This document shows positions 27,992-37,700 of a stretch of DNA of 64,000 nt, in pieces. The DNA comes from a virus, in the IMG/VR virus record IMGVR_UViG_3300021185_001145, positions 19,591-83,590 of that record; one strand, written 5' to 3'. The notes under the pieces are model-generated. The model saw nothing but the letters and a program-made list of their open reading frames with translations. It did no database searches and was not told the DNA's origin. Every line of letters starts with the position of its first letter. Position 1 is the stretch's first letter. Position numbers and translations under genes: made by a program.

Positions 27992-30900
27992 TTAGGGCAG
28001 TGTACCTATAATATTATCGCTAGAATCCCTAATGTACCCTATCAAATTAGTGGATACTAGTTGAGAATTTGCAATGCTTCTAATTTGAGTGTTGTCTGGG
28101 TCTAAACCCTCAATAGTCTCATCTTCAATCTTATATATGAATCCGTTGAACAGGTTCATATTCTTATTAAACTGTTGTGTTTCATCCCTACCGACAACTT
28201 TAGTTTCAATTTCTTCTGCAAATCCTAACTTACGGTGCAGTGTAGTTTCAACTGTCAAATCAGCATTTCTGAATATTAAACGCTTGATATGTTGTCCAGC
28301 ATCCTGAACAGCAACATTCAGTTCTGCTTCTAATACTAGTTTCTCTATAGGTATATTTCTATATATAAAGTCTCTAGGAAGAACTTGTAAGAATGTTGGG
28401 TCGAGACTTCTAATAGTTTCGCTAGAAATATCGTCAATAATCAAGTCACCGTATTCATGCAGTTCTTTAAAGCCACTGAGAATTGTAATCTCTTGTAACC
28501 CTGGTTCTGCAACTTGCATTTCAACTGAAACAGATTGCGGTGAAGTGAGAAGATAGTTATGAGTTGTCCAATGTCTGTGAATTTCACGTTGCATTGCGAC
28601 AGACAAATCAAGAACTTTAGAAATAGTCGGTCTTCTAAATGTAGAAGTCGAAACTTCTCTATTCAAGTTTAGACTTATTTCTTCTTCAAAATGTGATACT
28701 GGAACTGGGCTTTGAACATCAATGTCCAATTCAGTAGTACGTTCTATTGTTCTGAATGTTTCTACTTCTGCATTTGCATTCAGAGTTATATCTAATACTT
28801 GGGTTGTGTACTTATCTACAAGTTGACTATCAATTCTAACATGAAGTGAAAGGTCTTTCGCCCAATCTTTGATATCTGTAAAGATGGCATCGACATCACT
28901 AATTGACTGATTACCATCTAGGTCACGCAATTCACCAACACCAACCAAGACTACATTCTTGAATTGACTTGACCAAGTAACTTCTGGAAGTGACTTTTCA
29001 AGAATAGTTGGGATTTTGATTTGTAGTTCTGGTAAACGCTGTGCTTGACCAAATTCTTTTTTGATAACTGTTTTTCTAAACAGCGTATCACTCTTCAATT
29101 GAGTATTTAATTCATCAGTATTTAATATTGTTATTGCTTTAGATACTTCAACAGTATTCTCAACAATAATATTTTCAATATCAGACCTAGTTGGGAATTC
29201 TAGTACAGGAATTGGAGTTACATCCAAGTCTCTGAATTCCATTCTGATTTCAGGAATACGAAGTGCGAAGTTCTTCAGATTTGTTGGGTTAGTAACGAAA
29301 CGCCCATCACCAGAATTCGAACTACCAACAACAGATGGCGGTTGATATATCTCACCAGTTTTGTTGCCTAGTCCACCGTAAGTAACAGTTTCAGTGAAGT
29401 CAGTTTTAAACAACATGATTGTTTTCTTATACTTCGGAATCTGAAGTCCACCAAGTCTTTCAGAGACAACCAAATCATTTGGGTCAGAAGTAAAGTTATT
29501 ATACAAACCTGCTCTCAGGTTGTTAGTGATAAACACCTCACCAAAGAGTTCCATACCAGATGGGTGAACAAGTTTCTTGATTGTGTCACGATAGTTCTCA
29601 ATAGACAAACCAGTTCTAAGAACGTAAGAGAATGTTTGGTAGTATTTGTTATCTTGTAGATATTTCGCTTCAGACAAATGACCGTCATCGTTACGGAATA
29701 TGCCTGGGTGTCGTGCAATCGAACCAGTTCCCAATGTCACACTAGCATCACCATTACCTAAAGACGATAAATCTATAGATGGATTTGCATAATACAAAGC
29801 ACCAAAGTTCTGATTAAGAAGTTTTACTTCTTTAATTCTACCGATGTTACTGCCGTCAGATGTGATGGTAGCACCTGTACCTGTAGCAGACTGAATTGTT
29901 GCAACTGGTACGCTTCTGTAACCAGAACCAAAGTTTGCCATTTTGAGTTCTTTAATAGAACCATCAGCAAGGAAATTAGAAGTGAAAGATACGCTCATCT
30001 CCGCAGTTTCACCCTGTCCAGCATCGTATGTCGCACCAGTAATAGATGCAGTGAATTCAATGCGAATGAATTTATCACCATCAATTACATCTGTACCTAG
30101 TGTGTAGTTACTGATGAGTGCTTGGTTTGTTACTGCGATATCTGCATCACCAACAGGTGCCGCTTGAACTGTCGCTAAGTCATCTCCAACCCAAACATTG
30201 AAGTAGTCGAATAATACTGTACCGTTGTAATCATTGGCGCTAATATTGTTTAGCAGTCCAGTAGCAGTCCAGACACCTGGACCTTCTACTTTAAATATAT
30301 ACGATTTTGCAAATGTTGTAGTATCACCATTTAAGACATCTGCAACTTCAAAATTCAGAATAGGTGCGCCACTTACACCTCGCCCAGTATAATCTGTACT
30401 ACCAGCGGCATATTCCATACCATCTTCAGATACTTTCGAAACAAATGCAGATGCACCTGAACCGCCGATTGCGGCTGTGGATTCAAATACAACTGGGTCA
30501 TTTACCTGATAGTTGATACCTTTATTTACAAGGTTCAAGCCTTGAATATTACCAGGGAAGATAGATGAGATTTGTGCTGAAGCACCTACACCACTATCAC
30601 CAACTGCCGTGTCGATATCTAAAAGTGTGCCTGCGCTATAACCTGTACCCTTTGACGTAACTTCAATAGTTGTAACCATTGGTACAATTCTAAAGTAGTA
30701 TGGATTATTTGATGTATCTTTGTAATAAACAAATTCTCTATCATCTACGTCATCAGATGTTGATGAAAGAAAGTCACCCAATCCTGTTACGTTTGATAGA
30801 TACGCTTCTGTAATTAGAGTATCGCCCAAGAAGAACTGAATGATACGTTCAACTTTTGCAGTCGCCCATGTTCTAGTTTCTTGTAAGTTAGTTTCAGGAT

Positions 30901-31699
30901 TTGTATAGATATAATCCTGATAGATTGTTTGACCTGTTAAAGCGAAAACGTCATGGTTGTCATCGTTTAAGAAACGTATAGATGTGACTGTTTCCCACTT
31001 ACCATCAGATGCACGAAGAATATCATTTTTAGGATAATAGAATTCGACATTCTCATTGAACAGAATGTTGAATAGAAATTGATAAGATTTCTCTGTACCT
31101 TTAGATGCATAGAATGAACGAATGTTCTTGATAAGAAACTTCTTATCAATTTCAATATCTTTTGGAATCTGTTTTAAGAATTCTGTTTCAAGTTGCTGTA
31201 AGTATAAATCAATACTTGTATCTACATCTGCGTTTGATGTAACGTTTTGAAGATTATAATCAACTTGACCTGGAGATGCTAACCACTCATAGTATGCCTC
31301 AAGAAAACGTTGAAACATAGGATATTCGGCAGAAACAAACCCGGGTAGTTGGTCACCAAGAGCATGTTTAATCGAAGTATCAATGTGCTTTACATTTGTA
31401 AGCGACCCACCCATAGTGAGGTGATTGCCACACTGATAGAACAGTTTTGGCACAGGACCCATCGGAAGAACAATCTGAACAAGACCCTGAGATGTACCAT
31501 TACCAGTAACTTGAAAATCATAAGCGGAGCCATCACCCAAAACTCTATCAGTTTTGATGTAGAATGGATGACCAGGAGCCTGTACATTAAAAATGTAAGT
31601 AGTATTACTTTGCAAATCTAATGGTGGATTTGCAACTCCGTTTATTAGATAACCGCCATTATTCGGGGCAGCCGTGACTGTGTAAGTATATGTCTTCAT
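27992..31699 (-). CDS. Baseplate wedge protein at gp7 position, with cupredoxin-like N-terminus (1235 aa)
   Basis: Lies between gp6 and gp8, the place of T4 gp7 (1032 aa). Residues 1-105 form a cupredoxin-like domain with GHPFYIKT and FYQCGNHLTMGG, i.e. His, Cys, His and Met in the order of a type-1 copper site. Then comes a conserved marine-phage segment, LPGFVSAEYPMFQRFLEAYYEWL, followed by helical KGTEKSYQFLFNILF, beta-rich repeats and a long C-terminal part of repeated VEVS/TELDI-like strands. The wedge role follows from synteny; copper binding is untested. Confidence 0.65.
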   Translation of the reverse strand: MKTYTYTVTAAPNNGGYLINGVANPPLDLQSNTTYIFNVQAPGHPFYIKTDRVLGDGSAYDFQVTGNGTSQGLVQIVLPMGPVPKLFYQCGNHLTMGGSLTNVKHIDTSIKHALGDQLPGFVSAEYPMFQRFLEAYYEWLASPGQVDYNLQNVTSNADVDTSIDLYLQQLETEFLKQIPKDIEIDKKFLIKNIRSFYASKGTEKSYQFLFNILFNENVEFYYPKNDILRASDGKWETVTSIRFLNDDNHDVFALTGQTIYQDYIYTNPETNLQETRTWATAKVERIIQFFLGDTLITEAYLSNVTGLGDFLSSTSDDVDDREFVYYKDTSNNPYYFRIVPMVTTIEVTSKGTGYSAGTLLDIDTAVGDSGVGASAQISSIFPGNIQGLNLVNKGINYQVNDPVVFESTAAIGGSGASAFVSKVSEDGMEYAAGSTDYTGRGVSGAPILNFEVADVLNGDTTTFAKSYIFKVEGPGVWTATGLLNNISANDYNGTVLFDYFNVWVGDDLATVQAAPVGDADIAVTNQALISNYTLGTDVIDGDKFIRIEFTASITGATYDAGQGETAEMSVSFTSNFLADGSIKELKMANFGSGYRSVPVATIQSATGTGATITSDGSNIGRIKEVKLLNQNFGALYYANPSIDLSSLGNGDASVTLGTGSIARHPGIFRNDDGHLSEAKYLQDNKYYQTFSYVLRTGLSIENYRDTIKKLVHPSGMELFGEVFITNNLRAGLYNNFTSDPNDLVVSERLGGLQIPKYKKTIMLFKTDFTETVTYGGLGNKTGEIYQPPSVVGSSNSGDGRFVTNPTNLKNFALRIPEIRMEFRDLDVTPIPVLEFPTRSDIENIIVENTVEVSKAITILNTDELNTQLKSDTLFRKTVIKKEFGQAQRLPELQIKIPTILEKSLPEVTWSSQFKNVVLVGVGELRDLDGNQSISDVDAIFTDIKDWAKDLSLHVRIDSQLVDKYTTQVLDITLNANAEVETFRTIERTTELDIDVQSPVPVSHFEEEISLNLNREVSTSTFRRPTISKVLDLSVAMQREIHRHWTTHNYLLTSPQSVSVEMQVAEPGLQEITILSGFKELHEYGDLIIDDISSETIRSLDPTFLQVLPRDFIYRNIPIEKLVLEAELNVAVQDAGQHIKRLIFRNADLTVETTLHRKLGFAEEIETKVVGRDETQQFNKNMNLFNGFIYKIEDETIEGLDPDNTQIRSIANSQLVSTNLIGYIRDSSDNIIGTLP

Positions 31700-31702
31700 G
31701 GA

Positions 31703-33613
31703 TTAATACCCAGAACTGCTAGAACTACTGGAACTGCTTGATGTTGTTCCTGAGTAGGAAACACCTGTATTAATTGTTTCACCAACTGCGAGGTTTGTTG
31801 CACCAACATATCTTGTCTGAGCATCAACCGCAGTTACGAGAATATCACCTTCAAGTATCTCCAAAATCTGATTTCTTACTGAGAATATGTCTTGATTTCT
31901 TGGATGAATTTCAACTACAAGTTCTTCATCTGCCGCACCCTCGGGTGTGAATGTTGCGCTGAATACGCCTGTGTCATAATTCACAAGACCTTTGTTTGTA
32001 TCCACTAATCGTCTTTCACCAATAATATCTCTGTAAATGTTAATGGTACCAGCCCCATCATCAGAAAGATAGCAGTTAGGTTCGCCGAAATATGTAAACC
32101 CAGAAGTCTTAATCGAACCAAAGTGACCGACATGCGGATAAAATATTGCGTTTGAAAAAGATGCACTTACTGATTTAGATTTATTTGGAGTAAGAGGAAT
32201 CTTTGTCGCAAGTTTAATTGATAGAGAAGAGTTTTCAATTGAAGGCGTAGAGGAATCAATTGTTCTCAAAAACTTAGAGTATTTAAAATATGAATTAAAT
32301 TGCTCTAAGTCAATACGAGAAAAGTCAAGAATGCTTGCTTTGATTGCGCTTTCAATCAGCGTAGCAGATGCCGCACCAATTTCTCTATTGAAATATGCTT
32401 GAACTGAAGGTTTGATAAAGATATAAGATGGGTCTACAATCTCAGGAGTAATAGACACAACATTATTTACTTTAAGAATACTATCTTTAATTTGCTCTTT
32501 TGCAACTTCATTAATTGTAAATCCTGATTTAGGTTTCAGAGCAATAAATACTTTACCGTAAACAGGTGGGTCGTTAGTTTCTCCACCCCAAGAAGATACT
32601 GCTTGAACATCAGCATAGTTTTGTAGAATGCTTGTTTGGTAATCAGTAGCAGTTACAACACGACTTTGTGCATTAAAGTTTAGAGGCGCAAGATATCGGA
32701 TACTTTCAATGTCTTCTCTATCAGCACCACCAGAAGATTTAGTATTGCCTGCATCAAGAATAACAGTTTGCTCATAACCATTAATTGGTGATGTGAATGC
32801 GAATCCTGAAGCGTTGTTTGCATCAGCACCAGATGTTGAAATATACTCAATAATAACAACATTGTCATGGGCAAGGCTTTTGCCGACAGTACCGTTACCG
32901 AAATAGACTTCATACTTACCATTCTCTACTTCTTGTAAAAAGAAGACGGCTGAAGTTGTACCTAGACCTGTAATAGAAGTTGTCTTACTGAATTGAGTTG
33001 TTTCTAGGTTAGTTGAAGACCTCTGAACTTTAACATTCAGTGTAGATGTGTCTGCGTTTGGATTTTCTAAAACAAATCTTTGTGAAGGATTGTTTTTATC
33101 GTAAGTAAATCTCTGTTCAATCTTAGTACCTTCATACAAATATATATTTCTTGTTTTGAAGATATTATAGTCACCTTCTGTACGATTGAAGATTGCATTT
33201 TCAGATTCCAAAGTATTGAAATAATATGCAGTCTTATCAATAGTAGTTTTGTATTTTGTGTATTTGGGTACAACAACACTTGTCGGAATCGGTGAGACTG
33301 AAGTAGGTACTTTAACTTCAATGCTTACAAGAACCTTAGAACTTGCTTCTGAGCGTGGAGTATAACCCAACATCTTTGCTCTTGAAACAACATTATCTCT
33401 TTGCTTTGCTGTATCTAAGAACATTTCGTTTGATATCATGTTCATGTAGAACGCATTATAGTGCGTATTGTACGCAAGCAAATCCAATAAGACCGCCATG
33501 GAAGAACCCTCAAAATCAAAATCTTTAAATTCAGTTTGATTTTGTAAAAACCCTTTAAGGTTTGCCTTAATGGAATCAAAGTCTAGTTCATTGACTTTTA
33601 GATTTTCTGCCAT
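31703..33613 (-). CDS. 6: Baseplate wedge protein gp6 (baseplate J family)
   Basis: 636 aa (T4 660). Forms the inner ring of the wedge. Diagnostic N-terminus: FDSIKANLKGFLQNQTEFKDFDFEGSSMAVLLDLLAYNTHYNAFYMNMISNEMFLDTA; the conserved core SGGADREDIESIRYLAPL is near residue 300. It ends in a homopolymeric run of about ten Ser before GY. Directly follows gp25. Confidence 0.94.
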   Translation of the reverse strand: MAENLKVNELDFDSIKANLKGFLQNQTEFKDFDFEGSSMAVLLDLLAYNTHYNAFYMNMISNEMFLDTAKQRDNVVSRAKMLGYTPRSEASSKVLVSIEVKVPTSVSPIPTSVVVPKYTKYKTTIDKTAYYFNTLESENAIFNRTEGDYNIFKTRNIYLYEGTKIEQRFTYDKNNPSQRFVLENPNADTSTLNVKVQRSSTNLETTQFSKTTSITGLGTTSAVFFLQEVENGKYEVYFGNGTVGKSLAHDNVVIIEYISTSGADANNASGFAFTSPINGYEQTVILDAGNTKSSGGADREDIESIRYLAPLNFNAQSRVVTATDYQTSILQNYADVQAVSSWGGETNDPPVYGKVFIALKPKSGFTINEVAKEQIKDSILKVNNVVSITPEIVDPSYIFIKPSVQAYFNREIGAASATLIESAIKASILDFSRIDLEQFNSYFKYSKFLRTIDSSTPSIENSSLSIKLATKIPLTPNKSKSVSASFSNAIFYPHVGHFGSIKTSGFTYFGEPNCYLSDDGAGTINIYRDIIGERRLVDTNKGLVNYDTGVFSATFTPEGAADEELVVEIHPRNQDIFSVRNQILEILEGDILVTAVDAQTRYVGATNLAVGETINTGVSYSGTTSSSSSSSSSSGY

Positions 33614-33614
33614 T

Positions 33615-34016
33615 TTATCTTACTCTCTCTAAAAATGTTTCTACCGTATTGACTGAGGCAACGTTTTCGATATAGAAGTCGATACGAACTTTGAACCCAT
33701 TCTCATCTGGGTATCCTTCTACATTAACACCTTCCAGTGTTATTCTACTTTCAAAGTTCTGCAATACTTCAACGATTGCAAGTTTCAGCATATCTTCAGT
33801 GAATTCACCGAATGGTTCAAACAAAGATGCTCTAATGTTACCACCAATCTCAGGATGAAAAGGTCTTTCATAGTGAGAGGTCATAAGAAGATTAATCATA
33901 GAACGCTTGATTGCTTCAATGTCTTTCACTCGACCCAAGTCGCCAGTGACCGGGTGCGCCATGAAATTCATGTCGAAGTCCGAGTATGTTGCGTTAGGTG
34001 AACTTAATCTTGCCAT
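33615..34016 (-). CDS. 25: Baseplate wedge protein gp25
   Basis: 133 aa (T4 132). gpW/gp25 family protein that connects wedge to sheath. Recognised by SDFDMNFMAHPVTGDLGRVKDIEAIKRSMINLLMTSHYERPFHPEIGGNIRASLFEP. Late promoter 28 bp upstream. Confidence 0.95.
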   Translation of the reverse strand: MARLSSPNATYSDFDMNFMAHPVTGDLGRVKDIEAIKRSMINLLMTSHYERPFHPEIGGNIRASLFEPFGEFTEDMLKLAIVEVLQNFESRITLEGVNVEGYPDENGFKVRIDFYIENVASVNTVETFLERVR

Positions 34017-34043
34017 TTCTTTTCCCTAATAAATTCTTACTAT

Positions 34044-34051
34044 TATTTATA
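34044..34051 (-). promoter_or_regulatory. Late promoter of genes 25-6 and the gp7-position gene
   Basis: Exact TATAAATA on the minus strand, 28 bp before gp25. Confidence 0.75.
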
Positions 34052-34061
34052 CAACGGACGT

Positions 34062-34358
34062 TCACCCGCCTATGCTAACTGTACCAGCCCCACCAGTAAT
34101 CGACCCATCATCACAAGGGTCACCTACTCTTGCCGCCGCTAGTCCCACAATCTTAACTGTACCACTTCCAGCATGAATTGGTGCTGTATGGTCTGCACAG
34201 ACAGGAGGAACAGCATGAGAAACAGTTAAATCTGTTGCACGACATGCAAGCGCACCCTCAATGGTGACAGTACCTTGTGACGGAGTATCAAGCACAGTTG
34301 TCCCATCACATAGGTGTCCTGTATCTACTGCGTCTCCTTCTCTTGCCGATGCTGGCAT
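34062..34358 (-). CDS. 5.4: PAAR-repeat spike tip protein (gp5.4-like)
   Basis: 98 aa with the PAAR pattern: MPASAREGDAVDTGHLCDG, AVPPVCADH, HAGSGTVKIVGLAAARVGDPCDDGS and GAGTVSIGG. PAAR proteins form a metal-stabilised cone at the tip of the gp5 needle (T4 gp5.4, 97 aa). It lies between gp5 and gp25, adjacent to its partner. His/Cys ligands are present. Confidence 0.9.
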   Translation of the reverse strand: MPASAREGDAVDTGHLCDGTTVLDTPSQGTVTIEGALACRATDLTVSHAVPPVCADHTAPIHAGSGTVKIVGLAAARVGDPCDDGSITGGAGTVSIGG

Positions 34359-34387
34359 AACTTCTCCAAATTAATCCAAATTAACCC

Positions 34388-34416
34388 TTGACAGATTTAA
34401 AATAGTGTGTTACTAT
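34388..34416 (+). promoter_or_regulatory. Sigma70-type promoter reading antisense to gene 5
   Basis: Plus strand CCCTTGACA, 17-bp spacer, TACTAT with an upstream TG. The -35 box matches the CCCTTGACA form of the phage's own early promoters. No plus-strand ORF follows; transcription would enter gp5 antisense. The -10 box is weak (4 of 6). Confidence 0.4.
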
Positions 34417-34440
34417 ACAGATGTAGCCTTAAATGTATTA

Positions 34441-35457
34441 TTAGTTTATGTCTACTGTTGCACCTTTAAGCACCATTGCGCCTGCGGACTCTAACGTCAT
34501 ATTCCCATCACATTTTTGAGTGATATTCCCAGTTGCTTTTAAATCTACATTACCTGTGACGTTGATTTTTACATCGCCACCTGTGACAGTGACATCAATA
34601 CCACCACCACCATCGACATAGAGAATGACGCCTGCGCCACCACTTGTCTGAACATTCAGACCTTGCCCGATAGATAATATTTGACCGCCTGTGATGGATT
34701 CGTTTAAATTCCCCGTAATAAATTCATTCTTATTATTAACAACCTTGACGTTCATATCACCGCCAGGGTTCATTTCCATACCTGTGCCTGTTCTATGTCT
34801 TACATCAACACGTTCTGCACCTGGGCTGTCATCAATCTCTACTGAGTGACCAGATTCCGAAACTTGTGCTTGATTGTATGGATATACTGCGGCATATGAA
34901 GAAGCAGGTTCATCAAACGTACCTCCAGCACCATCAGGAATACCAGTCTTTGCATCTGCTTCTGCGTTTGCAATACCCGCTGGTTTTGTGCCAGTCGCCG
35001 CACCTGGGGTTCCAGCACCTACAGTATTTACTGCATCTTCAGGTGTTTGTGTATTACCAATTCCAGCAGGTCCTGGTTCGTTTGCAACTGCGGGTGAAGG
35101 TCTATCAGCAAGTGGGTTTGGTCCATCGTCACCTAAATCGTCTGCGTAACCACCGCCACCTTTTGTTGGCGTAATGCCTGTGACAGTTGGTTGCTGTGCC
35201 ATCGGACCATCATTGAAATAACCTACAACCCAATCACCAATTCTTGGTGGCGTAATTGTAGGTGTCGGAGATGGTGGATATACAACAGTAGACCACGGCA
35301 ATGCTTCAGTCGGCAACTGTTCTACATCATCTGTATGAAATCCTAACGCACGAATACGAACACGACCTAGATTTTCTGGGTCATTTCTGTCTACAACTCT
35401 AGCACGGAATTGTACTAGTGGTCCGCCGTTACCCTGATTTGACTTTTCTATTGGCAT
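34441..35457 (-). CDS. 5: Baseplate spike protein gp5 without lysozyme domain
   Basis: 338 aa against 575 in T4. Residues 1-90 are the OB-fold (VQFRARVVDRNDPENLGRVRIRALG). A Pro/Gly/Ala-rich linker (about 95-180) follows, then the intertwined beta-helix needle (about 190-338), with repeats such as GDVKINVTGNVDLKATGNITQKCDG. The T4 lysozyme domain that normally sits between OB-fold and needle is absent. The GAGG site lies inside the small overlapping gene upstream. Confidence 0.9.
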   Translation of the reverse strand: MPIEKSNQGNGGPLVQFRARVVDRNDPENLGRVRIRALGFHTDDVEQLPTEALPWSTVVYPPSPTPTITPPRIGDWVVGYFNDGPMAQQPTVTGITPTKGGGGYADDLGDDGPNPLADRPSPAVANEPGPAGIGNTQTPEDAVNTVGAGTPGAATGTKPAGIANAEADAKTGIPDGAGGTFDEPASSYAAVYPYNQAQVSESGHSVEIDDSPGAERVDVRHRTGTGMEMNPGGDMNVKVVNNKNEFITGNLNESITGGQILSIGQGLNVQTSGGAGVILYVDGGGGIDVTVTGGDVKINVTGNVDLKATGNITQKCDGNMTLESAGAMVLKGATVDIN

Positions 35458-35575
35458 CTTTCACCTCACTTATATCTTTCAAATGGTCGAATTCACCGAC
35501 TTCACCTCGTTGAAACATCTCTTCCATGCTTGACGAAGGTTCGTTTTTCAACTTTTCTTTATTTTCTTTTTTCAT
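35429..35575 (-). CDS. Small gene overlapping the start of gp5 (48 aa)
   Basis: Starts MKKENKEKLKNEPSSSMEEM, with its ATG touching the stop of the upstream kinase-like gene (TAATG) and its end overlapping gp5 by 29 nt. Charged, no membrane segment. The tight packing suggests a real translated link between the two genes. Family unknown. Confidence 0.5.
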   Translation of the reverse strand: MKKENKEKLKNEPSSSMEEMFQRGEVGEFDHLKDISEVKDANRKVKSG

Positions 35576-36420
35576 TATTTACCAAAGAGTTCTTTTGTTT
35601 CTTTTGTTTTTGGGATGTTATTTTTAATCCAGTCAAATATTTGCTTCTGTACTTCTTTACGTTTAATAGGTCGTTTACCTTCTTTTTTAACTGTCAAGTA
35701 GGTAAAGTCTTTAATTACTTTCTCACCCTTACTATTTGGTTTATCAAAGAATATAGTATTTTCTCTGTTATTCAGAATGACTGCAACTTTACCATTGATA
35801 CCTTTTGGGATTGAACCAGATACAATCTGATACATTGTTTTTGCGGCACCCTCATGCGTCTTCAGCAAAATGTCTTCTGGTACAACACGGGCACGATTTG
35901 AGTTATTTGTAACAGCAACACGATAGTTTGTAAGCACCCAAACGATATGTACATTCTTAGGGTCATAACCAACTTCTTGTAGTTTTGGCATAACTTCAGT
36001 AATATCACCAATCTCTTTAAGAGTGATATCGAAAATTATATTTGGTAGTCTGTCTTCCGATACATCAGCGAGAAGACCATCTAATGTTTTATCTTTGATG
36101 CCTGCATCTTTTACTGCCATATGAAGTTTGAATACGTCTTTAGGATTACGCAAATTCAAGTCTGCAAGTTCTGGGAACTTACCTTTTGTTTGGTTTAACT
36201 TTAGAAATGCTTTTTTCCACTCATCAACATCACGAATTTTAAAGTCATTACCTTGAAGAAAGTTTGAGATAGCAAACCCCTTACCTGAACCAGCGCCGCC
36301 AGCAAGAAAAACAATCTGTCCATATTTTTTGCCGCCGTTAAATAGTATTTGCTTTTCTTGCAGGTCTTGAACTTCACTTTCCGTATCGTTCTGCAACCAC
36401 TCGTTAAGTGATAGTCTCAT
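35575..36420 (-). CDS. P-loop kinase-like protein within the baseplate operon
   Basis: 281 aa. FLAGGAGSGKGFAISNF near residues 38-54 is a clear Walker A loop. IIFDITLK (about 128) may be the Walker B strand, and NRARVVPEDILLKTHEGA (about 177-194) resembles the substrate/lid region of zeta-toxin or polynucleotide-kinase-type P-loop kinases. Similar genes stand near gp5 in marine T4-like phages. Substrate unknown. Its place inside a strictly structural operon is odd; roles in modification, toxin-like inhibition or DNA-end chemistry are all possible. Confidence 0.65.
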   Translation of the reverse strand: MRLSLNEWLQNDTESEVQDLQEKQILFNGGKKYGQIVFLAGGAGSGKGFAISNFLQGNDFKIRDVDEWKKAFLKLNQTKGKFPELADLNLRNPKDVFKLHMAVKDAGIKDKTLDGLLADVSEDRLPNIIFDITLKEIGDITEVMPKLQEVGYDPKNVHIVWVLTNYRVAVTNNSNRARVVPEDILLKTHEGAAKTMYQIVSGSIPKGINGKVAVILNNRENTIFFDKPNSKGEKVIKDFTYLTVKKEGKRPIKRKEVQKQIFDWIKNNIPKTKETKELFGK

Positions 36421-36434
36421 TGCTTTCTCCTAAA

Positions 36435-37694
36435 TTATGCTTCTGTTTTAACTTCTTCAAATGAACTGTCTTTAGCAACTTGTACAATTTGTCTGTAAGT
36501 TCCTCGGGTAAATGCGTGATTGATTGCAGTAATCATAGCGTTATTACTTAACTGCCTATCCATTGTTTCACCCTCTGTTTCTTTTGCTCCTGGGGAAGGT
36601 AGACGTAAATCAACAACATCACCAATTTTTCTATTAGTAACACCAGGTAGTTTCAAGTCAATTTTAGTTGAACCGAACAATGCTCTTTGAGCAAGTGCCG
36701 CTGGTGCAAATTCTTCAATCCCACTTGCAAACTCTTCTGCCGCATCAGTCAACAGAACACGAATGTTTGAAGAAGGTTCCATTATGTTATTTATCGCTTC
36801 TGCTCCGACAGTCATATTGGGTTCAAGTGATTTGAAACTCTCAAATATATCTGCTAGTTTTGTTTCAGTGATAGTAACTGCACCCGTAACTGGGTCAAAT
36901 ACTTGCATGGTGTTTGCTAATGCACCATTTAACATCTGTTGAAGATTGTTATTCTGTGATAATATTCTAAACTCTTCAATACCTTGCATTGCATTCAGTG
37001 TGTTTGCTTGAACGTTTTGTGGGTTTCTATGTAAGATTTCTCTTTGGTCTGAATCCCTAATCGGTTCAATATCTTCAATCATAGACTGTATGCTTCTAAA
37101 ATGAAACCCTCTCAAATCTTCCCAAAATCTGTAATCTGAACCTGTCGGGTGTGCGGCAGATTGTGCAGTCTTTGACATTTCTAGCAATATTCTTGCTGGT
37201 GGAAAGTTTGGGAATGACATTCTTCTTGGCATAAGAGTAGGTTCTATATCAAACTCTTTGTCAATCGCAAGATTATCATCATACATCTTCTGTGCCATAT
37301 CAGAAATAAGTTCACCATTAAAACCAAAACTAGCAGAAGTTTTCGTATTCTTTATCATCTCATGCGAACAGAAATGACAAACAAGCAACTGCATCTCATT
37401 GGCATCACTTCTGTTTGATACTTTGTAGATATAGAAAGACTGTTCGATTGTGTCTCCACCAGGAGTTTCGAATACAACTTCTAAATGTTCTTCACCAGAA
37501 ATTGGTAGTTTTGAAGCAAGACCTACACCATCCATAAGTGCTAATGTGCCAGTCAAAAAAGGTTTGTACATATCTTCATAAATATGCAACTCTGTCATTA
37601 TTTGGTGTATTTTTACTGGCGTACCTGTTCCATGTTGAGGAATGATATCGAGCGTTATTGGCGTATAGTCAGTTGTATTTGTAATTTGCGACAT
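36435..37694 (-). CDS. Baseplate hub protein, gp27-like
   Basis: 419 aa (T4 gp27 391). ITLDIIPQHGTGTPVKIHQIMTELHIYEDMYKPFLTGTLALMDGVGLASKLPISGEEHLEV has the tube-like beta-barrel pattern of gp27/VgrG hub proteins. It lies between gp53 and the gp5 cluster, so it most likely forms the trimeric torus that carries gp5. Sequence identity to T4 gp27 is not obvious to me, so the name is tentative. Confidence 0.65.
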   Translation of the reverse strand: MSQITNTTDYTPITLDIIPQHGTGTPVKIHQIMTELHIYEDMYKPFLTGTLALMDGVGLASKLPISGEEHLEVVFETPGGDTIEQSFYIYKVSNRSDANEMQLLVCHFCSHEMIKNTKTSASFGFNGELISDMAQKMYDDNLAIDKEFDIEPTLMPRRMSFPNFPPARILLEMSKTAQSAAHPTGSDYRFWEDLRGFHFRSIQSMIEDIEPIRDSDQREILHRNPQNVQANTLNAMQGIEEFRILSQNNNLQQMLNGALANTMQVFDPVTGAVTITETKLADIFESFKSLEPNMTVGAEAINNIMEPSSNIRVLLTDAAEEFASGIEEFAPAALAQRALFGSTKIDLKLPGVTNRKIGDVVDLRLPSPGAKETEGETMDRQLSNNAMITAINHAFTRGTYRQIVQVAKDSSFEEVKTEA

Positions 37695-37700
37695 GATGTA

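Noticed and set aside
34441-35457. A degenerate lysozyme domain in gp5
   Set aside because: Residues between OB-fold and needle are only a Pro/Gly/Ala-rich linker with no room for a 160-residue enzyme.
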